From: Pseudomonas fluorescens
Lineage (GTDB): Bacteria; Pseudomonadota; Gammaproteobacteria; Pseudomonadales; Pseudomonadaceae
Length of the DNA: 64,000 nt
Assembly (NCBI RefSeq): GCF_000967965.1
Contig: NZ_LACC01000011.1
Span: 62,001-126,000, forward strand
Direction of reading: 5' to 3'
A program made the translations under genes and the position numbers. Position 1 is the stretch's first letter. Every line of letters starts with the position of its first letter. The notes under the pieces were generated by a model, which was not told the DNA's origin, searched no databases, and saw only the letters and a list, made by a program, of their open reading frames with translations. Positions 17,094 through 25,691 of the stretch are shown here, piece after piece.

Positions 17094-17774
17094 TCAGGAC
17101 TGTTGCGTTCTGCACTCCACCAACCCTTTAACCTGACCCGAGACGGTCTGGTTCTCATCGCTCAGCCACTTCTCGAACCCGGCGCCAATCACCGGCCATT
17201 CCGAGTCCAGGATCGAGTACCACGCGGTGTCCCGATTTTGCCCTTTGACCACCATGTGCTGGCGGAACACTCCCTCAAAACTGAAGCCCAGGCGCTCGGC
17301 CGCGTATTTGGAGCGGGCGTTGGCGTTGTTGCATTTCCATTCCAGGCGGCGGTAGCCCAGGGCAAAGGATTCCTTGGCCAACAGGTAAACCGCCTCGGTG
17401 CTTTTCGGCGAGCGCTGCATCGGCGCGCCGAAGGTGACGTGGCCGATTTCGATGCGGCCCTGGGCCGGGACGATGGACATCAGGCTGAGAAGGCCCTGGA
17501 CCTCGCCGCTGGCGCGGTCGATCACGCTGAAGAAATACGGGTCGCTGCTGGCCGCGTGGTTGTTCAGCCAGTCGTTGAAGACGCTGCGCTCCGGGAAGGG
17601 GCCGTAAGGCAGGTAGTCCCAGAGTTTCGGGTCGGCACCGGGGCCTTGCAGGGCGTTGAACAGGTCGTCGCCGTGGCGCGCCGGGTCGAGTTTTTCCAGG
17701 CGGATGTAACGCCCTTCGATCAGTTGGGTCGTGGGGGCCGGGACGCCTTTCCAGTCGGCGAGTGAAATCGACAT
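17094..17774 (-). CDS. GNAT N-acetyltransferase, RimJ/RimL type
   Basis: A 226-residue acetyl-CoA-dependent N-acetyltransferase of the RimJ/RimL type. Landmarks are GRYIRLEKLDPARHGDDLF at residues 21-39, the strand GRIEIGHVTFGAPMQRSPKSTEA in the middle (acetyl-CoA-binding region), then YRRLEWKCNNANARSKYAAERLGF with the conserved Asn and Arg of this subgroup. AAGGAG lies seven bases before the ATG. It is the last gene of a three-gene set on the minus strand (FMN-binding protein, GNAT, GNAT). The substrate, which could be a protein N-terminus, an antibiotic or an amine, cannot be told from sequence. Confidence 0.85.
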   Translation of the reverse strand: MSISLADWKGVPAPTTQLIEGRYIRLEKLDPARHGDDLFNALQGPGADPKLWDYLPYGPFPERSVFNDWLNNHAASSDPYFFSVIDRASGEVQGLLSLMSIVPAQGRIEIGHVTFGAPMQRSPKSTEAVYLLAKESFALGYRRLEWKCNNANARSKYAAERLGFSFEGVFRQHMVVKGQNRDTAWYSILDSEWPVIGAGFEKWLSDENQTVSGQVKGLVECRTQQS

Positions 17775-17790
17775 GCTGTTCTCCTTGAAC

Positions 17791-18237
17791 CTAGATGGCT
17801 TTGCGAAACTGGATGAAACCCGGGCGTTCAGCGATGCGCTCGTAGAGCTGGATCGCGGTGGCGTTGGTTTCGTGGGTCAGCCAGTGGACCTTGTTGCAAC
17901 CGTCGGCCTTGGCCGTGGCGTAGACGAACTCGATCAACTGGCGGCCGACGCCGGTGCCACGGGTTTCCGGGACCACCAGCAAGTCTTGCAGATAGCAGGA
18001 GTTTTCGATGGCCCAGTTCGAACGATGGTAGATGAAATGCACCATACCCACCGCTTTGCCGTCGGCCCAGGCGAGGGCGGCGTGGGTTGGCTCGCTCGGG
18101 TCAAGCATGCGCTGCCAGGTGTTATGGGTAACGGCCTCCGGCAATTCGGTTTTGTAGAAGCGCAGGTAGGCCTGCCACAGCGGCAACCAGGCCGCGTGAT
18201 CACCGGCGGTGACTTGGCGAATGTCGATTTGACTCAT
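17791..18237 (-). CDS. GNAT N-acetyltransferase
   Basis: A 148-residue GNAT enzyme with the acetyl-CoA signature QDLLVVPETRGTGVGRQLIEFVYA (the RGxGxGRxL motif A is at ~94-105) and the C-terminal HWLTHETNATAIQLYERIAERPGFIQF segment. AAGGAAG lies just before the ATG, and the gene begins 11 bases after the FMN-binding-protein stop, so the two are probably co-translated. The pairing of a small GNAT with a PaiB-like protein recalls paiA-paiB of Bacillus, where PaiA acetylates polyamines. That comparison is an inference. Confidence 0.83.
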   Translation of the reverse strand: MSQIDIRQVTAGDHAAWLPLWQAYLRFYKTELPEAVTHNTWQRMLDPSEPTHAALAWADGKAVGMVHFIYHRSNWAIENSCYLQDLLVVPETRGTGVGRQLIEFVYATAKADGCNKVHWLTHETNATAIQLYERIAERPGFIQFRKAI

Positions 18238-18247
18238 GGTGACTTCC

Positions 18248-18871
18248 TTAGCGCATCAATTGGGCGAGGGTTTGGTCGTTGAAGTCGGGGCTGGCGGCCA
18301 GGCCTTCGCGCACGCCGGCGATATCGGCGGGGCTGCGGTTCTGGCTGAGCTTGCGCTTGCCTTCCAGTCGGTCGATGGGAATGGCGAAACCGACAATGGC
18401 CTTGAGCATGCCGTCGATGTAATCGGCGGGGGCATCGGCCACTGACCACGGTTGGGCGCGGCCAGCTTCATGGCGATCGGTGAGGGTGCTGACGATGTCG
18501 AGCAGCCGCCCGCCATCGCTGAAGGTTTCGGCTCGGCCATAGGCGTGTACGGCGACGTAGTTCCAGGTTGGCACGACTTTGCCGTGTTCGGCCTTGCTCG
18601 GGTAGAAACCAGGGCTGACGTAGGCGTCGGCACCGGCAAAAATCAGCAGGGCTTCGGCGCCGTCGCGCAGGTCTTTCCACTGTGGATTGGCTTTGGCCAG
18701 ATGCCCGTACAACGTGCCGTTCGAGCCTTGTTCGCAATGCAGCAGCACCGGTACATGGCTGGCTTGCAGGCCGCTTTCACCGTGGGTCACCAATATGGCG
18801 AGACGGGTGGCGAGGATCAGTTCATGCAGTTGGGACAACTCGTCGATGGCAAAAGCACGTGGCGTGTACAT
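18248..18871 (-). CDS. FMN-binding split-barrel protein, PaiB-like
   Basis: A 207-residue protein of the PaiB (FMN-binding negative regulator) family with a pyridoxamine-phosphate-oxidase-like split barrel. Landmarks are MYTPRAFAIDELSQLHELI at the N-terminus, SHVPVLLHCEQGSNGTLYGHLAKANPQW at ~45-75 and VVPTWNYVAVHAYGRAE at ~110-126, all classic family positions. The frame begins ten codons further upstream, but MYTPRAF with AAGGAAA before it is the family start. It is divergent from a MocR regulator, which probably controls it. Whether the protein regulates transcription or acts on a flavin- or B6-related substrate is not known. Confidence 0.85.
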   Translation of the reverse strand: MYTPRAFAIDELSQLHELILATRLAILVTHGESGLQASHVPVLLHCEQGSNGTLYGHLAKANPQWKDLRDGAEALLIFAGADAYVSPGFYPSKAEHGKVVPTWNYVAVHAYGRAETFSDGGRLLDIVSTLTDRHEAGRAQPWSVADAPADYIDGMLKAIVGFAIPIDRLEGKRKLSQNRSPADIAGVREGLAASPDFNDQTLAQLMR

Positions 18872-18963
18872 GGAGATATTTTCCTTGGCGAATGCCTGCA
18901 TCCTAGGCAGGCTATTGGTCTGTTGTAAGAGCCATTAATGACAAATTTCATGGGTCCATTGCG

Positions 18964-20517
18964 ATGACTAGCGAACCACTGTCCCTGACCTTCAACCCCG
19001 CAGGTATCGAACTTGATCGTCGCCAGGGGCTGAGTCGTCAGCTCTACCAGGCATTGCGCACGCGTGTGTTGGACGGGCGACTGACCAGCGGTACGCGTCT
19101 GCCTGCCAGTCGTGATCTGGCAGCAGCGTTGGCAATTTCCCGTAACAGCGTGGTGCGCGCCTACGATCAGTTGTACGCCGAAGGGTTTATCGAAGGGCGA
19201 GTAGGCGACGGGACTTATGTCGCGCAATTGCCCCAGGCAACCGTGCCGGCAAAAAAACTATCCACAAAAGTGTCCACAGGGTTTTCAACAGGGTTACCCA
19301 CAGCCTTATCCACAAATTGGCTCGATTTACCTGTGGATTCATCCAGTAAAGTTATCCACAACGACCCGTTGACCCGGGTCAAAAACAACCATTTGGCCAC
19401 ACCGCCGAGCGGTCCGCCCCGGGCATTTCGGGTCGGTGTTCCGGCGTTCGATCTGTTTCCATTCGAGGTCTGGGCCAAGCTGAATGCGGCTTTCTGGCGC
19501 AAACCGGATTTTCAACAGTTGTGCTACGGCGACCCGGCCGGCGATGCACGCTTGCGCGGGATGATCGCCGCGTATTTGCGCAGCTCCCGTGGCATGCAGT
19601 GCACAGCTGAACAAATTCTGATCACCAGTGGCGCGCAGCAGGGAATCAGCCTTTGTGCACAGTTGCTGGTGGAGCCCGGTGACGGGGTGGCGATTGAAAA
19701 TCCGGGGTATCGGGCGGCCGGCCATGCCTTCGCCGTGGCGGGCGCTCGGCTGCACGGGGTAACGGTGGACAGCGAGGGCATCAATTGCAGCGAACTGTCA
19801 GCACTCGATGATTGTCGGCTGGCCTACGTCACGCCGTCCCACCAGTATCCCACCGGCGTGGTCATGAGCCTGGCGCGACGCTTGGAGCTGCTGGCCTGGG
19901 CCGAGCGCACCCAAGGCTGGATCGTCGAGGATGACTACGATGGCGAGTACCGCTACAGCGGCGCGCCACTGGCGCCTTTGGCTGCGCTCGATCGTCACGG
20001 GCGGGTGTTGTATGTCGGCACGTTCGGCAAGGTCGCGTTTCCGGCGTTGCGTCTTGGTTATCTGGTGCTGCCGCCGGGGCTGGTGCAGGCCTTTGCGCAG
20101 CGACGTGCGGTGGACGTGCGGCACTCCGAAGTCAGCACCCAAGCGGTGATGGCCGAGTTCATGGCGGCTGGGCATTTTCAGCGGCACATAAGGCGCATGC
20201 GGCGTGCGGCGCTGAGTCGGCGCAACACCTTGCTCAATGGTTGGCCGCAGGATATTCCAGGCGTCGGCAAGCTGCCCACCGTTGCCGCGGGACTGCACAT
20301 GACCGTGCCGGTCGACAGCGTGGCCCGTGAACGCGAGCTGATCGAGTTGGCGAGCAGTGTCGATGTCGAGGTCAACGGCTTGAGCAGTTATTGGCTGCCG
20401 GAGTCCGCAACCCCGATGGATCAACGCGCCGGTCTGGTGCTGGGTTTTGCCGCAGTGCCCGAAAAGGCCATTGAGGCGGCGCTGCAACGGTTGCGGGCGG
20501 TGTGGCGTGCCGGCTGA
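18964..20517 (+). CDS. MocR/GntR-type regulator with aminotransferase-like domain
   Basis: A 517-residue MocR regulator. Residues ~12-80 form the GntR winged helix (LSRQLYQALRTRVLDGRLTSGTRLPASRDLAAALAISRNSVVRAYDQL). Residues ~85-145 are an extended Ser/Thr-rich linker with five four-residue repeats (LSTK, VSTG, FSTG, LPTA, LSTN). Residues ~150-515 are a fold-type I aminotransferase-like domain with PLP lysine Lys356 in GTFGK. Such proteins sense pyridoxal phosphate or an aldimine and control nearby genes. It is divergent from the PaiB-like/GNAT genes. The linker DNA carries several DnaA-box-like sequences (separate entry). It could be PdxR-like, but no pdxST lies nearby. Confidence 0.88.
   Translation: MTSEPLSLTFNPAGIELDRRQGLSRQLYQALRTRVLDGRLTSGTRLPASRDLAAALAISRNSVVRAYDQLYAEGFIEGRVGDGTYVAQLPQATVPAKKLSTKVSTGFSTGLPTALSTNWLDLPVDSSSKVIHNDPLTRVKNNHLATPPSGPPRAFRVGVPAFDLFPFEVWAKLNAAFWRKPDFQQLCYGDPAGDARLRGMIAAYLRSSRGMQCTAEQILITSGAQQGISLCAQLLVEPGDGVAIENPGYRAAGHAFAVAGARLHGVTVDSEGINCSELSALDDCRLAYVTPSHQYPTGVVMSLARRLELLAWAERTQGWIVEDDYDGEYRYSGAPLAPLAALDRHGRVLYVGTFGKVAFPALRLGYLVLPPGLVQAFAQRRAVDVRHSEVSTQAVMAEFMAAGHFQRHIRRMRRAALSRRNTLLNGWPQDIPGVGKLPTVAAGLHMTVPVDSVARERELIELASSVDVEVNGLSSYWLPESATPMDQRAGLVLGFAAVPEKAIEAALQRLRAVWRAG
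19258..19360. repeat. Cluster of DnaA-box-like 9-mers in the MocR linker
   Basis: Five units with an exact 12-base period start at 19258 (CTATCCACA), 19270 (GTGTCCACA), 19282 (TTTTCAACA), 19294 (TTACCCACA) and 19306 (TTATCCACA). A reverse-strand near-box (GAATCCACA) is at 19332-19340, and a second perfect TTATCCACA is at 19352-19360. Two of these equal the DnaA-box consensus and the others differ by one to three bases. All lie inside the coding sequence of the regulator's variable linker. Confidence 0.7.
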
Positions 20518-20592
20518 AGCGCGCGGATTGGCGGTCCACGCGCTTATGGGCTTCCCGGTGTTGAACCAGGAGGCCAATTGGCGCTCCCGGGT

Positions 20593-23500
20593 TTACGAGA
20601 AGAACAGCGCACGAGCCAGTTGCGGGCTGATCTGGCTGCGATAGATGGCGATCACTTGTGGGTTGGTGGTGGCCGAGCGAGGGTCGTATGTGCCGGTCAG
20701 CAGTCGCTGATCCCGCAGTTTCAGATGTGCAGCGGTGAAGGCGTCGACCGGTGCGTCATGGCTGGCATAGTGGAAATGCGCATACCACAGCACTTGCTGG
20801 TTTCGACGCTCGCGAATTTCATATTCCTGCATGTAATCCTTGCGTAGGCCTTTGAGTCGGCGTCGATCACCGCTGCGCACAATGTAGACTTCATTTTTGC
20901 TTCGCAGCCACTGGACGCGGGTGGCCGTGGGTGGTTGCTGTTTGGTCATATCGATGCGTATCCGTTGACCCTCGGCGTACAGTCGATCATGTGCCTGGTT
21001 CAACTCCGCAGCCAGCTCTGTCGCGGCAACTTCGGGTTCATCGGTGCTGTTGGAGCTGATCAGGGATTGCTCCAGGGTCCTGGCACTCTGGTCGAAATGG
21101 TCGGCTTTTTGCTGGAACAGTTCCTCGACTTCAACCGGGATGCGACCGGGCTTTTTGGCACTCGCTTCGTTTTGCTGGATAAAGCTTTCCAGACCATCGA
21201 GCAGTGTCCGGCCATGGGCAATTTGAGTGTCGAGTGCCGGTGCTGGAATCGTCGGACGGCGACGTCTGGCCGGAACCCGTTCAAGCCAGACCCCGGGTGT
21301 TTTTTCGTGAAAGGTGGCGATGACTTTGCCGGTCATGGGCGCGCGCACATCAAGCAGAATCGGCTCTCCCGGTGCAGCGGAACGTACTTCGCCCACGACT
21401 GTGCCATTGAAGCGTGTTTTCACCACTCGTTTGCGCGATGCAGGTACAGGCCTGGAGGGTCCGGGGCGGGGTTCCTTGGGTGGTTCCTCTCGTAGCAACT
21501 GTGCCAGGTAGCCCTCGGTGTCCTGCTGGAATTCGCTGACCCGTTTGCGCAAGTGCTTGAGCGGTTGTTCCTGTACTGCATCCTTGTGGTTGACGGTGAA
21601 GTCTTCGAAGGACTGATCGATGGCCTCGAACTGTTCAAGCATGCCGCTGAGGGCCTCGATGCGTTCACCTGCCACCCAGGTGCTTTCTTGCAGCATCAGC
21701 TCTTGCGAGGTCTGGATAACCAGATTGGTCGTGTCGAGCAGGCGTGCGAATTCGTTTCGGGCTTCGGTCAACGCAACGCTGTCACCTTCTTTGAGGCATA
21801 CCTCGCGGGCTAGCGAAACCTGAAGCGCCTTGAGATCGTTCAAGCTGTAAGTCGGCAGTTTGGCTCTGTAGGTGCTGACCATTTCCGCAGCACTTCTACC
21901 CAGTCGACTCATCTCTTGGAATCGTGATTGAGCAAACTCGATTTTGCCGATCATGCCCTCGGTCAGGTCGATCATTTTTTGATAGGTCGCATGGTCGCCA
22001 GCCCCGCCTGCCGTTTCTTCAGCTTCCAGCAGCGCCAGGGTCTCCTGCAGGGTTTGGGTGAAGACTGGACTTTTTTGATCGAGCCATGTCTGGTTGAAAT
22101 ACAGCTGGGTGCCGAGCATCTCGACCATATCGGTGCGGAAACTGGAAACCGTATCGAGCAGGTTCAGCGATTTCAATTGTTCAATGGGGGCCGCGTATTG
22201 GTCGGTGCGCCGATCGAGTTTCTCGAGGAACTGCTGTTGAATGGCAGGCCGCGTCTCGTCGCTGGCGGCCTTCATTTGGTTGTAGGCATCCGTCAGTTCT
22301 GTGCGTGCGCTTTCGCGCTCGTTTTTGAATTCTGCCAACTGTTGTTTGAGCTCGGTGACGCGCTGGCGATTCTGTTGTTTCAATGCCTTGCGTCGACTCG
22401 ACAAACCACCGCCCCGCAGACGCAGGCGTGTATCGACGAACCAATCACCCCGCTGATTGCTGATCAATGCAGGGCCGCTGCGTAGAGGCTGTTGCCGTGA
22501 GTCGATAATCGATACCTCACCGGTTTCCTCAACCGCCACTTCGAACCAGCGCTCACCGACCGGGGCGTAGTACCTGGTCCCGTGGCGATAGAGGTGGCGG
22601 TAGACACCGTTGTTGCTGTCGGGTGGGGTGAGTGGTTCGGGTCTGGTGATGTTGAAGCGGTCCAGGGTTTTCGCCAGGCTCAGGGCGGCACCTGTCAGCA
22701 CGGATATTCGATGCTGTGAAGAAGCAGCTTCGCCGACGATATCGGGCACCTGAACAACGACAACAGGGGGGGATGCCGGTTTTTCCTCAACCTCGGTCGC
22801 TACCGTTGGCGAGGGCCTTTCCTCGATTCTGCGGGCAGTCGCATGGTGCGTACTGGCGTGATGGGCGAGCACCATGGCCAGGGTCAACAGCAGGTCGGTC
22901 ATCGCTGTTTTCTGCTGTTGTCGGTCACCGTTCTCGCCGGTGTCCACGGTTTGTTGCAGGTCATCCAGTACCTGCCAGATCCAGGCGGCCGTGCCGACGG
23001 TGCGGCCGAGAAAGGGCAGCGCCGCGTTTAGAATCATCCACGCCGCTTGCTTGAAAGTCGCCCAGCGATTCTGCGCATTGGACACCGATTGCCGTTGCGC
23101 CAGTTCGACCAGCGCGTTGACGTTGGCCTTGAACAAGTTGGCCAGGTAATCAGACGCGACGACTCCGGTCCCCAGGGAAAGCGTGCCGCCCATCTGCAGC
23201 GGGGTCAGTGGGTCAGCCAGGAGTTGCGAGAGGGACCAGACCGAAGGCCGGTCACCGGTGAACACATAGTTCGCGTAGTTGGCGCGTACGCCATCCGGCA
23301 ACCAGGCGAGCACCGATTGACGCAGTGTCGGCGTGTGTTTGATGGCATAGATCAGGTTGGCCGCTGTCGGGTACTGGCTCAATGGCTGGTCGAGCAGTGG
23401 TCGGTAGAGCAGGCAAGGGCCTTTGTCCATCTGCCGTGGGCCGATCACGAACATGTTGGTCACTTCGTCTGCAGAGGCATTGAGGCGCCAGCCGGGATTG

Positions 23501-25191
23501 AACGCCAGTGGGCGAATGACAACTTCCTGGCCATCCACCCAGCGGTTGGCATCAAGCACTTGGACCACGGCCGCGACATAACGGTAACCCCGTTCATCAA
23601 TCCCGCCCTGTGCGCGAATCTTTTGCTGCAATGCCAGAAGCGGTAGCTCGACTCGTAAGTGGCTGGTGAACAGATTCTGGCGCCGCAGGCTCTCAAGTTG
23701 GTCGTCGAGCAGCTTGTTTTTGATCAGAGTCGGGTAGGTCTGGCCGATGTCGACGCTGGTGATCAACGCCTCCAGGTAACTCACCGTCAACCATGCCGGC
23801 AGTGCTGTGGCGCTGGTGCTGCGCACGGTTTTGTTGCCCAGCGGCAGGGCAATCAGGTTTTGCAGTGCCAGGTCGACCAGGCTCAGCGTGGTGCGCTCGG
23901 GCTCGACCAGCGGCACGAAGGCGCCCCAGACCACCACGCTATCGACCACGATCTCGATGTCCGCCAGATTCAGCTGTGCGGCATCGGCGTGCTCTTTGAG
24001 CATGGCATCGCGCAGCTGATCCAGGGCGAACTCGCGGATTGGCTTGATCCCGTCCTGAAACGACTGACCAGCGTTCTGATTCTGTACTTGTGCCAGATCC
24101 ATCAGGTGACGGCTGTAAGCGGTGAGATCGCTGGACGAAGCGCTGGCCATCCAGTCCGGCAATGCTTGCTCAACCCGATTGAATCGAGAGGGTTTTTGTT
24201 TGTCCTTTGGGTCGAGTTCGTTCGTTGAGCGACTGATGTGCGGTGCCAGGTCGGGATTCACTGCAGCGGTATCGTTCGCCAGGGCGCCAATCGAGTCCGC
24301 CTGCAGGGCAATCAGGTTGCACGCCAGATGGTCAAAGTAATTGCCCTCCGGCTCGATCAGGCGCCATTGCAGGGCGCTTCGGGGTGCCGGTCCATCGGTG
24401 TACGTCAGCAAGGATTCGCCCAGTTCCTGCAACGAGTCGTATGTCTGAAATCCGTGGGTAATGGTGTGAGTAATGATGAGGTTGTGGGTGCTTTGGGTTC
24501 CGATCAGTACCGCCATGTCGAGGATGTTGAGGTGAGTCGAGACGCCGCCGCTCAAGCCGTCGAGGTCTATCAGGCATGCCCGCGAATGATAGGGGTCGTG
24601 AGGCCCGCGCGTGCTTTTGTCCGGGTCAGCGAACAGGTTGCGGGCCATAGCGTAACGGTCAGTGTCCCAGTTCGTGTTCGATTCGATGTTCCACAGTTCG
24701 CGCAGTGAGTTGGACAAGCTTTTCCACCGTGGCGCGGACGCTCGGGTGTACTGGTTCCAGTAGTCGACCTGTTGCTCTTGAAACGCGACAAACAGCAGCG
24801 GCGCCAACTCGTTGAGCAGCCGTCCGATGGCATCGATTCTGACGGGCAGTTGCGCCGGAGTCGGTTTCAGCGGTTGCAGCGTCAGGTAGTGCTCGCCATC
24901 GAGGTAGACCACGGGGGTGGCCTCTACACCATGGCGTACCAGCGCGTCGGTCAACGATTCAAAGCGGCGTGGTCCTGGGACGACACGCTGGTCATGAAAG
25001 CTCCAGGTCGGGGTAACCACCATGGCCAGGCGCGGGTCGATGTGCAGGTCCGGGTAGAGCGCTCTCAGGGCCGGTTGCAATGCATGGGTGGCGACCTCCC
25101 TGATCGAGGGGCCTGCCACCAATTGGGTAAGCAAGGCGTCCTGATCGGCTGAGAGATCGGGTGCGGAAGGAGAGGTGGAAGTATCGGGCAT
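20593..25191 (-). CDS. Large DUF6543 (dermonecrotic toxin domain) protein
   Basis: A 1532-residue protein of the type annotated in Pseudomonas as dermonecrotic toxin domain (DUF6543). The N-terminal ~650 residues carry the DUF6543 landmarks: ALRALYPDLHIDPRLAMVV near residue 45, VDYWNQYT near 145, and ACLIDLDG around 205. A hydrophobic stretch (WMILNAALPFLGRTVGTAAW) lies near 715-735. A long charged coiled coil starts near 935 (KQQNRQRVTELKQQLAEF) and the rest is helix-rich. No signal peptide or known catalytic motif was seen, so its export route and activity are unknown. The neighbourhood has duplicated and AT-rich pieces, suggesting acquisition. It appears to be a single gene. Confidence 0.78.
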   Translation of the reverse strand: MPDTSTSPSAPDLSADQDALLTQLVAGPSIREVATHALQPALRALYPDLHIDPRLAMVVTPTWSFHDQRVVPGPRRFESLTDALVRHGVEATPVVYLDGEHYLTLQPLKPTPAQLPVRIDAIGRLLNELAPLLFVAFQEQQVDYWNQYTRASAPRWKSLSNSLRELWNIESNTNWDTDRYAMARNLFADPDKSTRGPHDPYHSRACLIDLDGLSGGVSTHLNILDMAVLIGTQSTHNLIITHTITHGFQTYDSLQELGESLLTYTDGPAPRSALQWRLIEPEGNYFDHLACNLIALQADSIGALANDTAAVNPDLAPHISRSTNELDPKDKQKPSRFNRVEQALPDWMASASSSDLTAYSRHLMDLAQVQNQNAGQSFQDGIKPIREFALDQLRDAMLKEHADAAQLNLADIEIVVDSVVVWGAFVPLVEPERTTLSLVDLALQNLIALPLGNKTVRSTSATALPAWLTVSYLEALITSVDIGQTYPTLIKNKLLDDQLESLRRQNLFTSHLRVELPLLALQQKIRAQGGIDERGYRYVAAVVQVLDANRWVDGQEVVIRPLAFNPGWRLNASADEVTNMFVIGPRQMDKGPCLLYRPLLDQPLSQYPTAANLIYAIKHTPTLRQSVLAWLPDGVRANYANYVFTGDRPSVWSLSQLLADPLTPLQMGGTLSLGTGVVASDYLANLFKANVNALVELAQRQSVSNAQNRWATFKQAAWMILNAALPFLGRTVGTAAWIWQVLDDLQQTVDTGENGDRQQQKTAMTDLLLTLAMVLAHHASTHHATARRIEERPSPTVATEVEEKPASPPVVVVQVPDIVGEAASSQHRISVLTGAALSLAKTLDRFNITRPEPLTPPDSNNGVYRHLYRHGTRYYAPVGERWFEVAVEETGEVSIIDSRQQPLRSGPALISNQRGDWFVDTRLRLRGGGLSSRRKALKQQNRQRVTELKQQLAEFKNERESARTELTDAYNQMKAASDETRPAIQQQFLEKLDRRTDQYAAPIEQLKSLNLLDTVSSFRTDMVEMLGTQLYFNQTWLDQKSPVFTQTLQETLALLEAEETAGGAGDHATYQKMIDLTEGMIGKIEFAQSRFQEMSRLGRSAAEMVSTYRAKLPTYSLNDLKALQVSLAREVCLKEGDSVALTEARNEFARLLDTTNLVIQTSQELMLQESTWVAGERIEALSGMLEQFEAIDQSFEDFTVNHKDAVQEQPLKHLRKRVSEFQQDTEGYLAQLLREEPPKEPRPGPSRPVPASRKRVVKTRFNGTVVGEVRSAAPGEPILLDVRAPMTGKVIATFHEKTPGVWLERVPARRRRPTIPAPALDTQIAHGRTLLDGLESFIQQNEASAKKPGRIPVEVEELFQQKADHFDQSARTLEQSLISSNSTDEPEVAATELAAELNQAHDRLYAEGQRIRIDMTKQQPPTATRVQWLRSKNEVYIVRSGDRRRLKGLRKDYMQEYEIRERRNQQVLWYAHFHYASHDAPVDAFTAAHLKLRDQRLLTGTYDPRSATTNPQVIAIYRSQISPQLARALFFS

Positions 25192-25339
25192 GGGTCACAT
25201 CCTTTGTGGGGGCTGGCACTGTTGAGCGTTCGGTGTGCGATCCCCTGCAAGGTAGTGACGGGCAGGACGGCGTTGGCGGTAAATAAATATTGTGGGCAAA
25301 AAAAGACGTGCGCAAACGCAGGTCTTGATAACGACGGGG

Positions 25340-25417
25340 GCCGCGGATCGCCAGGTCGATCAATTCCGTGGCGTCCTTGTTCGGGTTCGGGTTCGGGTAA
25401 CCCACTACGTCGTGGCC
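25340..25417 (-). pseudogene. Partial duplicate of the polyamine-binding-protein gene end
   Basis: On the minus strand this stretch reads VGYPNPNPNKDATELIDLAIRG, which matches VGYPNPNKDATELVDPAIRN near the C-terminus of the polyamine-binding protein encoded at 26201-27301. The DNA match is clear from GCCAGGTCGATCAATTCCG onward, with an extra six-base TTCGGG unit. The reading does not continue as the protein on either side. It is a gene remnant, in the same orientation as the intact gene about 1 kb away. Confidence 0.75.
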
Positions 25418-25442
25418 AGACGTACATAGTTAAACGTCGAAG

Positions 25443-25478
25443 TTGTGGTTGTGGTTGTGGTTGTGGTTGTAGTTGTAA
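25443..25478. repeat. Hexanucleotide tandem repeat (TTGTGG)
   Basis: Six consecutive six-base units, four of TTGTGG followed by TTGTAG and TTGTAA, lie next to the gene remnant. Hexamers keep frame and can expand or contract by slippage. Confidence 0.8.
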
Positions 25479-25691
25479 CAAAGTTATATGAAACACTTTC
25501 AGGATTGACCGGGCGCATCAATGCGCATAAATAATTATTGCGTAACGGAGGAAGTACTTGCGCTAGCGAAATCGATAATTGCTGTCGTATCTCCTTGTTG
25601 CCGTTTTTTAAGTTTATTTATCATTCGACCCTATGAAGTCATGACCTGAATTCTGGCGTTTTTTTGCTTGGGCTCATCAAGGAATATTTCT

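Larger units (their letters stand above)
25192..25691. other. 500-base AT-rich gap between divergent genes
   Basis: This gap between the DUF6543 gene and the small gene holds the broken copy of the polyamine-binding-protein gene end, the hexamer repeat and about 150 bases of AT-rich DNA (25500-25690) that probably contains the promoter of the small gene. No intact gene was seen. Confidence 0.6.

Noticed and set aside
18964..20517. MocR protein as PdxR, the regulator of vitamin B6 synthesis
   Set aside because: No pdxST or other B6 synthesis genes are adjacent. The divergent genes are an FMN-binding protein and two acetyltransferases, so the name was not given.
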